Origin: Trematomus loennbergii
Lineage: Eukaryota > Chordata > Actinopteri > Perciformes > Nototheniidae
Reading direction: 5' to 3'
NCBI GenBank assembly: GCA_012861695.1
Contig: JAAOOA010000186.1
Location: forward strand, 1,059,733 to 1,123,732
DNA length: 64,000 bases
The notes under the pieces are model-generated. The model was given only the letters and a program-made list of their open reading frames with translations, was not told where the DNA came from and ran no database searches. Positions 1-12,007 of the stretch are shown in pieces. A program made the translations under genes and the position numbers. The number at the start of each line of letters is the position of its first letter. Position 1 is the stretch's first letter.

Positions 1-226
1 CATATAGGACCTGAGGAAGGCTGCAGTCGCTCTCCCTTCTCTCTCTCTGGCTGCATGGGTGCAGCACGGCGTCTTGGGTCTCTGTGTGGGACCTGGTTGT
101 CCATTATTGTTGAAGTAAATCTCATGTGTGAACAAAGAGATCAGTTTCCTCTCTTTATTCTCGTGCTGGTCGTTCTGTGTTTTGTTACTCCCCTTCGTAC
201 CCCTAGATTTTGGAGGGAACGTAACA
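1..226 (+). mobile_element. 3' portion of a gypsy-type 5' LTR
   Basis: The segment ends in CA at 225-226 and is followed two bases later by a primer-binding-site-like sequence and then, 370 bp on, by a gag-like reading frame. This order (LTR, PBS, leader, gag) is that of an LTR retrotransposon on the plus strand. The LTR start lies before the window, so its length is unknown. Small open frames across it are not genes. Confidence 0.7.
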
Positions 227-228
227 AA

Positions 229-243
229 TGGGGGCTCGTCCAA
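229..243 (+). other. Primer binding site, tRNA-Pro-like
   Basis: TGGGGGCTCGTCC at 229-241 matches the complement of the 3' end of tRNA-Pro, a primer used by many retroelements. It sits two bases after the CA end of the LTR, as expected. The match breaks down after 13 bases. Confidence 0.75.
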
Positions 244-614
244 TCTTTGAGACAAAGAGTGAGTATCTGTTTGTGGTTTAGCGTTGACATTGTGTTTGGT
301 AGCATTGGCTGTGAAGTCTCTTGCTGTTTGAAAGCTTCCTCAGTTTAGATAGGGGAGTGTCTAGCTGGGCTGAATCAGTCTTTCCTTCAGGCACTCATTT
401 TTTATTTTGCCTTTTTTTTATTTTCGGGGTAATCCTGGGTGGGGATTTATTCCGTCCCTGTTGGGGCAGGCGTTTCAGGGTTTCGGCCGCTGATGTTTGC
501 CTTTAAAGTCGCCTCGAGCCCGGCACGCTCCAGAAGATAGTTAGGTAAGTTTGGTAGGCAGGATCTGGGGAAGTTTGTTAAAAAAAAAACAATTGTAAGT
601 CGCCGTTGATAAGG

Positions 615-1105
615 ATGGCTTTTGTTTTGGAGCAGTTTGTGGCCAGTCCTACTGTGGTCAGCTAGACTGGTGTAGGAAGGTTGATTTGCGGTTAGTTGCT
701 GACCATTATCACGTTTCTGTCTCCTCTGCTCTTGTTAAAAGTAAACTCAAGGCTACTGTGCTAACGGGACTAGTTGAACAGGGGGTTTTGAGTCTGCCTA
801 CTTCAGTGGAATCTCCTGGAACGGTGGCCGGTAGCAGCAGAGTCTCCTGGTGGAGGCCGCGTTGGTGTTACTCCAGGTGTTCAAGTGCTACGGAACAGGC
901 AACACTTTTCAACATGCCTCAGTTGGACTCGTTTTCGGCAGGGTCCTCACCTACGGGGTCTAAATTAATGCCAGGGTAAAAGTGCGTATGGTATGCTCGT
1001 CTACAGTGGGAGAAGGAGGAGCGTGATAGGGATTTTCAGCTCAGGAGGGAGCTGGAGATCAGGAAGTTGGAGATCAGGAAGTTGGAGGCAGACACTGACT
1101 ACTAC
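615..1105 (+). pseudogene. Decayed gag remnant of a Ty3/gypsy retrotransposon
   Basis: The frame opening at 615 reads MAFVLEQFVASPTVV and then hits a stop. The theme resumes in another frame at about 690 as LRLVADHYHVSVSSALVKSK and then KATVLTGLVEQGVL. At 1010-1100 a charged stretch reads RELEIRKLEIRKLEAD. This order, a short conserved N-terminus, a helix-rich segment and a charged coiled stretch, is typical of gag N-termini of fish gypsy elements; that family assignment is from memory. Stops and at least one frameshift show it is non-functional. No protease, reverse transcriptase or integrase follows, so the element is truncated after about 1.1 kb. Confidence 0.65.
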
Positions 1106-1268
1106 ACTTATAGCGTAATAACACGTTACTACACTCATCATGGTAATAACACGTTACTAACTTAAAATAAATAAAAGCCTTGAACCTGACATGGAGTAAT
1201 AACCACTGTATTCTAACCACGTTACAACAGTGTAATAACCATGTTATAACAGTGCGTGAGTGTCTGAC

Positions 1269-1362
1269 CTGCAGAGCTCCGTGTCAGCTTCAGGATCTTC
1301 TGGTTCATCTCCTCCTTCTCGCTTTTCAGCAGAGAGTTCTCCTTCTGCAGCTCCTCCACCCT
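1269..1362 (-). pseudogene. Class V myosin coiled-coil exon
   Basis: This exon has an AG acceptor just before 1362 and a GT donor just after 1269. It encodes RVEELQKENSLLKSEKEEMN followed by QKILKLTRSSA, a heptad-type coiled coil. It lines up with the MYO5B neck-proximal rod (from memory: a valine-rich start, then ENxLLKxEKExxN). This exon is open, but it lies in a gene whose other exons are broken. Myosin V walks on actin carrying vesicles, and the rod dimerises the motor. It is the most 3' exon of the gene visible here. Confidence 0.6.
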
Positions 1363-1470
1363 CTGACACACACACACGTACACACACACGCACACCAAGA
1401 ACACGCACACACACACACACACACGAACAAGAACACGCACACACACGAACACGAACACAGTAATGTTGTG
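1363..1470. repeat. CA-rich microsatellite in the intron
   Basis: An interrupted (CA)n tract with CACG variants flanks the myosin exon. Its open frames, such as THTHTH and VCVCV runs, are low-complexity artefacts. Confidence 0.85.
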
Positions 1471-1539
1471 ATCATGTAACGTGTGATGATGATGTTTGAG
1501 CGTGTGTGTAGGCTTCAGTGTTTCAGTGTGTGTCCTCAC

Positions 1540-1777
1540 CTGTGTTAGCCCCTGCTTCTCGTTAGCATGCTCCTCCTGCAGCTTCCCCCTGAGAGCATGC
1601 GCCTCCTGCAGCTCCTCCCTGAGTCTCTGCAGCTCGTCATGCAGCGAGGCAGCTGCCCCCCCCCGCCCTGCTGCAGGCTGCTCACCTCCTGCAGCTTCTT
1701 CTGCAGCAGCTTCACCTCTCCGCCCAGAGAGGATTCACCTGCAGCAGCTGCTCGTTCTGGAAGCGCTGCTCCTTGGA
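1540..1777 (-). pseudogene. Class V myosin coiled-coil exon with two frameshifts
   Basis: Read on the minus strand, it starts after an AG acceptor with SKEQRFQNEQLLQ, changes frame to VKLLQKKLQEVSSLQQG, and changes again (near a G/C homopolymer at about 1655-1665) to SLHDELQRLREELQEAH and KLQEEHANEKQGLTQ. It then ends at a GT donor (1539-1538). The end joins in frame to the RVEELQKEN exon at 1362, matching the continuous rod of MYO5B. The two frame changes are either real decay or consensus errors. The homopolymer at one of them favours error for that site. Confidence 0.6.
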
Positions 1778-1839
1778 CTGCCGCAGTGTTAGCGTTAGCA
1801 TTATTATTCATGAATAATGATATCTACCTGGAGACTCAC

Positions 1840-2050
1840 CTTGTCGTCCACTTCCTCTGCAGCTGCACGATCTTGTTCTCCATGCCGCTGTTGAGCTTCT
1901 TCAGGTGCTGCACACGCCGCTTCGCCCGCACGCACTTGAAGGCAACACTGCAGCGTGATGGCCGCTGCCCGCGAGCGCTGGAACTTCCTGCGCTGCAGCC
2001 AGCCTCGAACTGCACCGCTGGATGGACATCTCCTTGTGGTGCAGGAGGAA
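1840..2050 (-). pseudogene. Class V myosin IQ-motif exon with frameshifts
   Basis: After an AG acceptor (2053-2051) the exon reads LLHHKEMSIQRC, shifts frame to VRGWLQRRKFQRSRAAAITL with QC following, shifts again to VRAKRRVQHLKKLNSGMENK then IVQLQRK, and ends VDDK at a GT donor (1839-1838). It contains the last IQ motif (IQxxVRGWLxRRKF, calmodulin binding) and the start of the rod. The block xxHLKKLNxGMENKxVQLQRK is diagnostic of myosin V; the human MYO5B form is very similar from memory. At least three single-base shifts break the frame. Confidence 0.7.
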
Positions 2051-2082
2051 CTGAGGAGAACCAGGAGGAACACCAAGGATCA

Positions 2083-2165
2083 GGTCACTGACGGTGGTGA
2101 GGTCACGTGACGGTGGTGAGGTCACGTGACGGTGGTGAGGTCACGTGACGGTGGTGAGGTCACGA
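2083..2165 (+). repeat. 19-bp tandem repeat, about four copies
   Basis: The unit GGTCACGTGACGGTGGTGA repeats about four times in the intron between two myosin IQ exons. Each unit contains the palindrome TCACGTGA, which includes an E-box (CACGTG). The array is short and clean. Confidence 0.9.
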
Positions 2166-2230
2166 GACAGTGAAACAGGAAACCCTCTGTGCAGGAGGAG
2201 GCTCTTACTCTGGAGACAGGAAGTGCTTAC

Positions 2231-2393
2231 CTCCTTGAAGATGCGGCGAGTGAACATGCCGCGGGTGAAGGCCTGGATGGTGGCGGCCGCCGCGTACCCT
2301 CACCCTCAGAAAGCCCGTCTGTCTCTCACCATGCGCAGCTGCTGCTCTGACAGATGAGCGCAGGCGGCGGTCTGCCGCAGGAAGTCAGCATGC
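2231..2393 (-). pseudogene. Class V myosin IQ-motif exon with in-frame stops
   Basis: An AG acceptor at 2395-2394 leads into a frame ending QLRMVRDRRAF, then two TGA stops, then YAAAATIQAFTRGMFTRRIF and KE at a GT donor (2230-2229). The IQ core ATIQAFTRGMFTRR resembles the IQ4/IQ5 region of MYO5B (AVIIQSFTRAMFVRR, from memory). The two stops lie in a 12-bp stretch (about 2298-2310) and can be explained by nearby indels. The next upstream exons should lie at higher coordinates, but a Harbinger element and minisatellite occupy that space. Confidence 0.65.
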
Positions 2394-2428
2394 CTAAACA
2401 ATAAAAGCATCCGGGAGATGACGTTTAC

Positions 2429-2452
2429 AAACTACATCTACACCTGAACTAC
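2429..2452 (+). repeat. Left stub of the ACCTGAACTAC minisatellite
   Basis: One to two units of the large minisatellite occur here, directly left of the Harbinger element. The rest of the array continues on its right side at 5987. The transposon therefore landed inside, or at the edge of, a pre-existing array. Confidence 0.85.
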
Positions 2453-2686
2453 GGCCGTGTCTCAATTCAGGGGCTGCACCCTTCGGAGTACGCAGCCTAC
2501 GCGGTCCACCGAGCACGTAGAGCGGGTAGGCTGGAGCGAGAGGCCTGCGAAATGAGACGGTCTACTCTACGTCTTGACGTCACCAGCAGTTCCCGCCCCT
2601 ACGTTTTGCCGCCTCTGTTGCCTAGCAACCACTTCCTTTGAAGACAGAATTCCTTTGAAGTTCTTCTGAAGAAAGAATTGAGAAAA

Positions 2687-4248
2687 ATGGAGAACGAACT
2701 TGCCACCGAAGTAACGTTGCTACTATTAATCTTTTTAATGGAAAATGTGGTTCCAAGACCTAAGAACAGGCGAGTCCTGTACTTCAGGCTCAGTGAAGAC
2801 CATTTCCAGGTAATAAAAATATAGCTTAAGCCCTGTACTTTATTGTTAATATTGGCTTCATAAAACTATAGTCAAGTATGCTAACTGTAGTTCATATGGC
2901 TAATCCCATTTCATTTTCACAATATAACACATGTTTAAAATGCCATTAATAAGATTCATAATGTGGAATAACCTAAGCTATGTATGTAATATATTTATAT
3001 AATGTGGAACTAACCCACCAAAATACATGATTGCTCCCATCTCATGTTCAACTCACATATCAAAACTCCACTCTTCATAACTGCTTTATTGTCAAGAAAG
3101 TTCTGTTTTATGTATTTAAAGTGGGTTGCTTTAATTATGTCTTGTGAATTTTGAGTGTTTAAAGGGTTGAGTATGTGAAAACGCTATTCAAATAATATGT
3201 ATTTTAGATATAACATATATTATATACACTGACAAATAAGCAATTTACACAGAATTCTCTATTGCCCTTTTTCCTCCACCTTTTCTTATAGACCCCTGTA
3301 CTGCAGGATAAATCTGACCGTCCCTGTCCTGGACAGGTTCTTTAATGACCAGGACACACGGCCAGATTTCGGCTAGCAGGGAGTCCCTGAACGCGCTGCT
3401 GGACCTCCTGGGTCAGGAACGGAGACACGGATGGGGTGCCACCATCGAGACCCTGGTGTTCCTCTTCTGGCTGGCATGTGGGACATCCTACAGGGTGGTC
3501 TCCAGAGCGTTTGGGATGCCTCGATCCACTGTTCACCGTATTGTCCACAGGGTCACTGGGGGGTGGTGGCCATTCGCCACCAGGTTATCCACCTCCCCAG
3601 GACAGCAGAAGACCTGGAGGCTGTGTCGGGGGGTTCGCAGGGCTGGCCAGACACAGATCCTTCCGCAAAGCTGCTGGAGCCATCGACGGCTGCCATGTCC
3701 GCATCGTGCCACCAAGCGGCCTGATGGTCACTGCTATAGAAATAGGAAGCTGTTTCCCTCAATCATTCTGCAGGCAGTTTGTGACCATCGGGGCCGCTTC
3801 ATTGACACGTACGTGGGCTGGCCTGGGTCGGTCCACGACTGTAGAGTGCTCCGCCACTGTACGCCGGGCACTCTACCCCCTCCAGGGCAGTACATCCTCG
3901 CCGACGGGGGGTACCCCTGCCTCCAACATCCACTCAAGTAAGTATTCACTCAACAGGATTTTGTATAATACAGAAAAACAGTTGAATGACCTAACATGAC
4001 TTATTTTCCGGGGTTATAACATATTGCCACTTTTGCTATTTCAGGTCATTACAGCATGTGCTGTAATGCACAATATCTGCATCGGAGCCGGTGACATCAT
4101 GGACCCCGATGCAGATATTGTTGAGGACGTGGCGGAGGATGAGGGGGAGGATGTGTTGGAGGCAGTCAGTGGTGCCCCTTGGCGGGACCAACTCTGTGCA
4201 GAGGTGTCTGCCCTGGAGGAGGTTCCCATGGACCACCAATATATATGA
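2687..4248 (+). pseudogene. Harbinger DDE transposase (HARBI1-like), broken
   Basis: Exon 1 (2687-2809) starts MENELATEV and ends ...RLSEDHFQ at a GT donor. Exon 2 begins after TATAG at 3291 and carries LNALLDLLGQERRHGWG, FGMPRSTVHRIVHRV (helix-turn-helix-like), GAIDGCHVRI (first catalytic D), GWPGSVHDCRVL (second D) and LADGGYPCLQHPLK, then a donor at about 3940. Frameshifts occur near 3580, 3640, 3725 and 3870. The last exon (4045-4248) starts VITACAVMHNICI and ends ...VPMDHQYI then stop. Only about 100 bp separate these last two exons; the segment that normally carries the third acidic residue (ERAFG... motif) is missing. The transposase would cut and paste the element; this copy cannot. 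Confidence 0.85.
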
Positions 4249-4807
4249 GGTATGTAAAACAATTGTAGAGCAGACATTTGTTATGGTGAAAATCATTTGG
4301 CAAATGTGTCTTATTCATCTTTTTATTCTGTTTCTGAAAACTTGTTAGTGACATGGCAGCCGTCCATTGCGTCCGCCCTGCAAACCCACGCCATGGACAA
4401 TTCGGTGGACAGTGGAGATAAGTAGCTCTGGAGACCTCCCAAGAGGATGGCCCACCACCAGAGGACACCAGGGTCCTAAGTGGCAGCCCATCCAGGTCCA
4501 GCAGCACCACCTGGGACTCCCTGCTCAGCCGGAATATATAGTTAAACTGTTGTGTTTTATGCTGTTGTGTTTGTATTGTAGTTTTATGCTGTTGTGTGTT
4601 TTATGCTGTTATGTTATATATATGTCATTAATAAAAAATAGAAATCATCTTTTTCAGTTGATGACATTATTTATTGTTGTGATAAACATTTATTTGTCCA
4701 CAATTTTCTCCAGGATGGAAAAGAGTCGGTCCATCCTCTCCCCATTCTCTGGGCTCTCCTCTCCTCTGCCTCTCTCTGGTACCTCATATCCTCTTTTATG
4801 AGATCCA

Positions 4808-5751
4808 CTAACTCGTCTCTCCCTTTCCTCTTTCTCCCCTGTGATGGCCCTGGCTGGCTATCTGCATCGCCTCCTGTTCCTCCACTTCCTGCTCACCCAC
4901 TGCTGCACTTCGCTGTGGTGTGTCCTCTGGGATGGAGGAAATTAGGACAGGAGGTGTGATGGAGGGCCTCTGTCCTAATACCTCATCCATTTGGACAAAC
5001 CACGGCCAAGATGCAGCGGTGGGTTTCCCACTGACTCCCTCTCCTGACCCTGGGTACTTGCAATCCTAAGGCAGAGTAAAACAATCATGGCAGTAAAATA
5101 ACAGCAGCAGCTACACTCATGGCGGCAAATGTGTTTATTAATGTCACACACACACACACACATACTTTATACTTTAAGTTGTCCCACTTTTTCTTGGCTT
5201 GCAGGGGGGTCACCTTCCCCTGCAGGCCCATTTCTTCCAAAATCTTCCTACTCACAGAAATAATAGAAGAAGAAATGAACTATTATCAATAACAATAACT
5301 GAAAAAGGCTACATTTGGAAAAACTGACACTGCAAGACACACACAAATAATAATAAAACATTTACTTAATGCTCAAAAGGCTGAGACATCACTACAGAAA
5401 AATACAAAGAAGAACATTGGGTATTGCTGCATTTAATTGTTGTCTTGGGAGGGCTTTTTATAAAATGAGGGATAATTGATAAGAGTAAGAATGATACAAT
5501 TGGTATATTGTGCCTTACCTCCATCCAACGCTGGCCGAGTTTTTGGCCCCCGTGAAGAGGGTATAATTCCCCCCCTCAGCTTTATAAACGCTCCGTCTGT
5601 TCTTTGTTCCCTAAAACAAAAGCAATTGTAAGCAGATTAAAAGCTACCCCTTTGGCTATCATTTTTGTGTCAATAAGTATTTAAGTGGGATGAAACACTG
5701 TTACTCACATTTAAAGACGAAATCACTCGCTTCTGCGACGGTTGACGCCAT
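4808..5751 (-). pseudogene. Myb/SANT-like DNA-binding partner of Harbinger, broken
   Basis: Four exons are visible on the minus strand with GT/AG borders: 5751-5709 (MASTVAEASDFVFK), 5610-5519, 5247-5166 (KILEEMGLQGKVTPLQAKKK then WDNLK) and 5065-4808 (DCKYPGSGEGVSGKPTAASW, then ...GKGETS and stop). Exon 2 encodes the SANT start WNKEQTERL then, after two single-base frame changes, LFTGAKNSASVGWR. In this superfamily the Myb-like protein binds the transposase and the element ends. The exon phases fit apart from the exon 2 indels, and two residues are missing from the usual NLKKKYK run. Confidence 0.85.
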
Positions 5752-5986
5752 TCTCTGAAAAACGTAACTCGTCACAAGCGCGCATTGCACCCTGGGATAT
5801 GGTAGGCCGCGGAGTGTACATCAGATGTATCCTTCAAATTGGGGAAAAGTGGGCCGCATTTGTGGGCCACATTCGGAGGAGTCTCGTCTTTTTTTTAAAT
5901 TGGGACAGCCTTCTTTCGGCGGAAGTGACGTATGCGGTCTACGAATGCACGCTTCGAAGGATGAAACCCCTGAATGAGACACGGCC

Positions 5987-8900
5987 TACAACTACACCTG
6001 AACAACATCTACACCTGAACTACAACTACACCTGAACTACAACTACACCTGAACTACATCTACACCTGAACTACATCTACACCTGAACTACAACTACACC
6101 TGAACTACAACACCTGAACTACATCTACACCTGAACTACAACTACACCTGAACTACATCTACACCTGAACTACAACTACACCTGAACTACACCTGAACTA
6201 CATCTACACTGAACTACATCTACACCTGAACTACAACTACACCTGAACTACACCTGACTACATCTACACCTGAACTACAACTACACCTGAACTACACCTG
6301 AACTACAACTACACCTGAACTACAACTACACCTGAACTACATCTACACCTGAACTACAACTACACCTGAACTACAACTACACCTGAACTACATCTACACC
6401 TGAACTACAACTACACCTGAACTACATCTACACCTGAACTACAACTACCTGAACTACACCTGAACTACATCTACACCTGAACTACATCTACACCTGAACT
6501 ACAACTACACCTGAACTACACCTGAACTACATCTACACCTGAACTACATCTACACCTGAACTACAACTACACCTGAACTACATCTACACCTGAACTACAA
6601 CTACACCTGAACTACACCTGAACTACATCTACACCTGAACTACATCTACACCTGAACTACAACTACACCTGAACTACATCTACACCTGAACTACAACTAC
6701 ACCTGAACTACACCTGAACTACATCTACACCTGAACTACAACTACACCTGAACTACAACTACACCTGAACTACATCTACACCTGAACTACAACTACACCT
6801 GAACTACAACTACACCTGAACTACATCTACACCTGAACTACATCTACACCTGAACTACAACTACACCTGAACTACATCTACACCTGAACTACATCTACAC
6901 CTGAACTACAACTACACCTGAACTACATCTACACCTGAACTACATCTACACCTGAACTACAACTACACCTGAACTACACCTGAACTACATCTACACCTGA
7001 ACTACATCTACACCTGAACTACAACTACACCTGAACTACATCTACACCTGAACTACATCTACACCTGAACTACAACTACACCTGAACTACACCTGAACTA
7101 CATCTACACCTGAACTACATCTAACCTGAACTACAACTACACCTGAACTACACCTGAACTACATCTACACCTGAACTACACCTGAACTACATCTACACCT
7201 GAACTACAACTACACCTGAACTACACCTGAACTACATCTACACCTGAACTACAACTACACCTGAACTACATCTACACCTGAACTACATCTACACCTGAAC
7301 TACAACTACACCTGAACTACATCTACACCTGAACTACATCTACACCTGAACTACAACTACACCTGAACTACACCTGAACTACATCTACACCTGAACTACA
7401 TCTACACCTGAACTACAACTACACCTGAACTACAACTACACCTGAACTACATCTACACCTGAACTACATCTACACCTGAACTACAACTACACCTGAACTA
7501 CAACTACACCTGAACTACAACCACACCTGAACTACACCTGAACTACATCTACACCTGAACTACAACTACACCTGAACTACATCTACACCTGAACTACATC
7601 TACACCTGAACTACATCTACACCTGAACTACAACTACACCTGAACTACATCTACACCTGAACTACAACTACACCTGAACTACATCTACACCTGAACTACA
7701 ACTACACTGAACTACACCTGAACTACATCTACACCTGAACTACATCTACACCTGAACTACACCTGAACTACATCTACACCTGAACTACAACTACACCTGA
7801 ACTACAACTACACCTGAACTACATCTACACCTGAACTACATCTACACCTGAACTACAACTACACCTGAACTACATCTACACCTGAACTACAACTACACCT
7901 GAACTACATCTACACCTGAACTACATCTACACCTGAACTACAACTACACCTGAACTACATCTACACCTGAACTACAACTACACCTGAACTACATCTACAC
8001 CTGAACTACAACTACACCTGAACTAACCTGAACTACATCTACACCTGAACTACAACTACACCTGAACTACACCTGAACTACATCTACACCTGAACTACAT
8101 CTACACCTGAACTACAACTACACCTGAACTACATCTACACCTGAACTACATCTACACCTGAACTACAACTACACCTGAACTACATCTACACCTGAACTAC
8201 ATCTACACCTGAACTACAACTACACCTGAACTACATCTACACCTGAACTACATCTACACCTGAACTACATCTACACCTGAACTACATCTACACCTGAACT
8301 ACAACTACACCTGAACTACATCTACACCTGAACTACAACTACACCTGAACTACAACTACACCTGAACTACATCTACACCTGAACTACATCTACACCTGAA
8401 CTACATCTACACCTGAACTACAACTACTACACCTGAACTACATCTACACCTGAACTACATCTACACCTGAACTACATCTACACCTGAACTACATCTACAC
8501 CTGAACTACATCTACACCTGAACTACAACTACACCTGAACTACATCTACACCTGAACTACATCTACACCTGAACTACAACTACACCTGAACTACATCTAC
8601 ACCTGAACTACATCTACACCTGAACTACATCTACACCTGAACTACAACTACACCTGAACTACAACTACACCTGAACTACACCTGAACTACATCTACACCT
8701 GAACTACATCTACACCTGAACTACACCTGAACTACATCACCTGAACTACAACTACACCTGAACTACATCTACACCTGAACTACATCTACACCTGAACTAC
8801 ATCTACACCTGAACTACATCTACACCTGAACTACAACTACACCTGAACTACATCTACACCTGAACTACATCTACACCTGAACTACAACTACACCTGAACT

Positions 8901-11506
8901 ACATCTACACCTGAACTACAACTACACCTGAACTACATCTACACCTGAACTACATCTACACCTGAACTACAACTACACCTGAACTACATCTACACCTGAA
9001 CTACATCTACACCTGAACTACAACTACACCTGAACTACACCTGAACTACATCTACACTGAACTACATCTACACCTGAACTACAACTACACCTGAACTACA
9101 ACTACACCTGAACTACATCTACACCTGAACTACAACTACACCTGAACTACAACTACACCTGAACTACAACTACACCTGAACTACACCTGAACTACATCTA
9201 CACCTGAACTACAACTACACCTGAACTACATCTACACCTGAACTACATCTACACCTGAACTACATCTACACCTGAACTACAACTACACCTGAACTACATC
9301 TACACCTGAACTACAACTACACCTGAACTACATCTACACCTGAACTAACTACACCTGAACTACACCTGAACTACATCTACACCTGAACTACATCTACACC
9401 TGAACTACACCTGAACTACATCTACACCTGAACTACACTACACTGAACTACAACTACACCTGAACTACATCTACACCTGAACTACATCTACACCTGAACT
9501 ACAACTACACCTGAACTACATCTACACCTGAACTACAACTACACCTGAACTACATCTACCCTGAACTACATCTACACCTGAACTACAACTACACCTGAAC
9601 TACATCTACACCTGAACTACAACTACACCTGAACTACATCTACACCTGAACTACAACTACACCTGAACTACATCTACACCTGAACTACAACTACACCTGA
9701 ACTACACCTGAACTACATCTACACCTGAACTACAACTACACCTGAACTACACCTGAACTACATCTACACCTGAACTACATCTACACCTGAACTACAACTA
9801 CACCTGAACTACATCTACACCTGAACTACATCTACACCTGAACTACAACTACACCTGAACTACATCTACACCTGAACTACATCTACACCTGAACTACAAC
9901 TACACCTGAACTACATCTACACCTGAACTACATCTACACCTGAACTACATCTACACCTGAACTACATCTACACCTGAACTACATCTACACCTGAACTACA
10001 ACTACACCTGAACTACATCTACACCTGAACTACATCTACACCTGAACTACAACTACACCTGAACTACATCTACACCTGAACTACAACTACACCTGAACTA
10101 CAACTACACCTGAACTACATCTACACCTGAACTACAACTACACCTGAACTACAACTACACCTGAACTACAACTACACCTGAACTACACCTGAACTACATC
10201 TACACCTGAACTACAACTACACCTGAACTACATCTACACCTGAACTACATCTACACCTGAACTACATCTACACCTGAACTACAACTACACCTGAACTACA
10301 TCTACACCTGAACTACAACTACACCTGAACTACATCTACACCTGAACTACAACTACACCTGAACTACACCTGAACTACATCTACACCTGAACTACATCTA
10401 CACCTGAACTACACCTGAACTACATCTACACCTGAACTACAACTACACCTGAACTACAACTACACCTGAACTACATCTACACCTGAACTACATCTACACC
10501 TGAACTACAACTACACCTGAACTACATCTACACCTGAACTACAACTACACCTGAACTACATCTACACCTGAACTACATCTACACCTGAACTACAACTACA
10601 CCTGAACTACATCTACACCTGAACTACAACTACACCTGAACTACATCTACACCTGAACTACAACTACACCTGAACTACATCTACACCTGAACTACAACTA
10701 CACCTGAACTACACCTGACTACATCTACACCTGAACTACAACTACACCTGAACTACACCTGAACTACATCTACACCTGAACTACATCTACACCTGAACTA
10801 CAACTACACCTGAACTACATCTACACCTGAACTACATCTACACCTGAACTACAACTACACTGAACCATCTACACCTGAACTACATCTACACCTGAACTAC
10901 AACTACACCTGAACTACATCTACACCTGAACTACATCTACACCTGAACTACATCTACACCTGAACTACATCTACACCTGAACTACAACTACACCTGAACT
11001 ACATCTACACCTGAACTACATCTACACCTGAACTACAACTACACCTGAACTACATCTACACCTGAACTACAACTAACCTGAACTACAACTACACCTGAAC
11101 TACATCTACACCTGAACTACATCTACACCTGAACTACATCTACACCTGAACTACATCTACACCTGAACTACAACTACACCTGAACTACATCTACACCTGA
11201 ACTACATCTACACCTGAACTACATCTACACCTGAACTACATCTACACCTGAACTACAACTACACCTGAACTACATCTACACTGAACTACATCTACACCTG
11301 AACTACAACTACACCGAACTACATCTACACCTGAACTACATCTACACCTGAACTACATCTACACCTGAACTACAACTACACCTGAACTACATCTACACCT
11401 GAACTACATCTACACCTGAACTACAACTACACCTGAACTACATCTACACCTGAACTACAACTACACCTGAACTACATCTACACCTGAACTACAACTACAC
11501 CTGAAC
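5987..11506 (+). repeat. Giant minisatellite, 17-bp and 11-bp units
   Basis: About 5.5 kb built almost wholly from ACCTGAACTACATCTAC and ACCTGAACTACAACTAC (17 bp, differing at one base) plus an 11-bp short form ACCTGAACTAC. The short form mostly follows an AAC unit and precedes an ATC unit. Occasional single-base deletions are scattered through it. Seventeen is not a multiple of three and stops recur in all frames, so it is not coding. The array ends exactly where the LTR element starts (11507). Confidence 0.97.
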
Positions 11507-11992
11507 TGTGGAGGAAACTTCTGTGTAGTAATGCATGGAGTCACCGACTCAGGAAGGAGACACGGTGAGAGTTGGAGCTTTGATGTCAACACTGATGGGT
11601 TTATTCAGAGTATTCGGCCGGAGGATTCACATCACAAATCAAAGAGTCAGAGGTTCTGACCACACGGTAGAGTTGCCACGTCAATTCTGAAGAGCCTCTC
11701 TCTATGCTAGACCTTTGAACTGGTTCACAGAGAGAAATCACATCTCTGAAAGAGTAGACTAAACACTGAATCATCTGCGTCCAACGCTCAGGCCTCAAGG
11801 ATTTCACATCCGAGAGCCCACAAACACCGATAAAGAAGTGCTTCAGTGTTCCCACAACAATTACCCTTCGTGCCAGTCAAGTTGACCGTCTCACACTGGG
11901 GAACAACACATATGGCACCAAGGCCTTTCCTTAAAGGAAATAACACATGTCAGAGTAAAAGGTTAGATATCTAGAAGAATTATTCCTTAACA
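11507..11992 (-). repeat. 3' LTR (left)
   Basis: 486 bp; differs from the right LTR by about ten substitutions and several small indels (by eye, roughly 96% identity), so the insertion is fairly young. It is preceded on the minus strand by a polypurine tract. Confidence 0.9.
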
Positions 11993-12007
11993 GTTCCTCT
12001 CTTTTTA
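11993..12007 (-). other. Polypurine tract
   Basis: On the minus strand AAAAAGAGAGGAAC lies directly before the TGTTAAGG start of the left LTR. This is the expected site of plus-strand priming in reverse transcription and fixes the element's orientation. Confidence 0.85.

Larger units (their letters stand above)
2453..5986 (+). mobile_element. PIF/Harbinger DNA transposon, decayed
   Basis: The ends are inverted repeats: GGCCGTGTCTCAATTCAGGG on the left and, read on the minus strand, GGCCGTGTCTCATTCAGGGG on the right, with similarity continuing for about 55 bases (CACCCTTCGGAG against CATCCTTCGAAG). Both ends are flanked by TAC (2450-2452 and 5987-5989), a 3-bp duplication as expected for Harbinger. 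Inside are a DDE transposase on the plus strand and a Myb/SANT-like partner on the minus strand, the two-gene set of this superfamily. Both genes are damaged, so the copy is not autonomous. Confidence 0.9.

Noticed and set aside
1180..1479. 99-codon plus-strand open frame
   Set aside because: It is antisense to a myosin exon and runs into a CA microsatellite (THTHTH); no domain.
5987..11506. CRISPR-like array
   Set aside because: Units are contiguous without unique spacers, and the setting is a vertebrate genome; it is a minisatellite.
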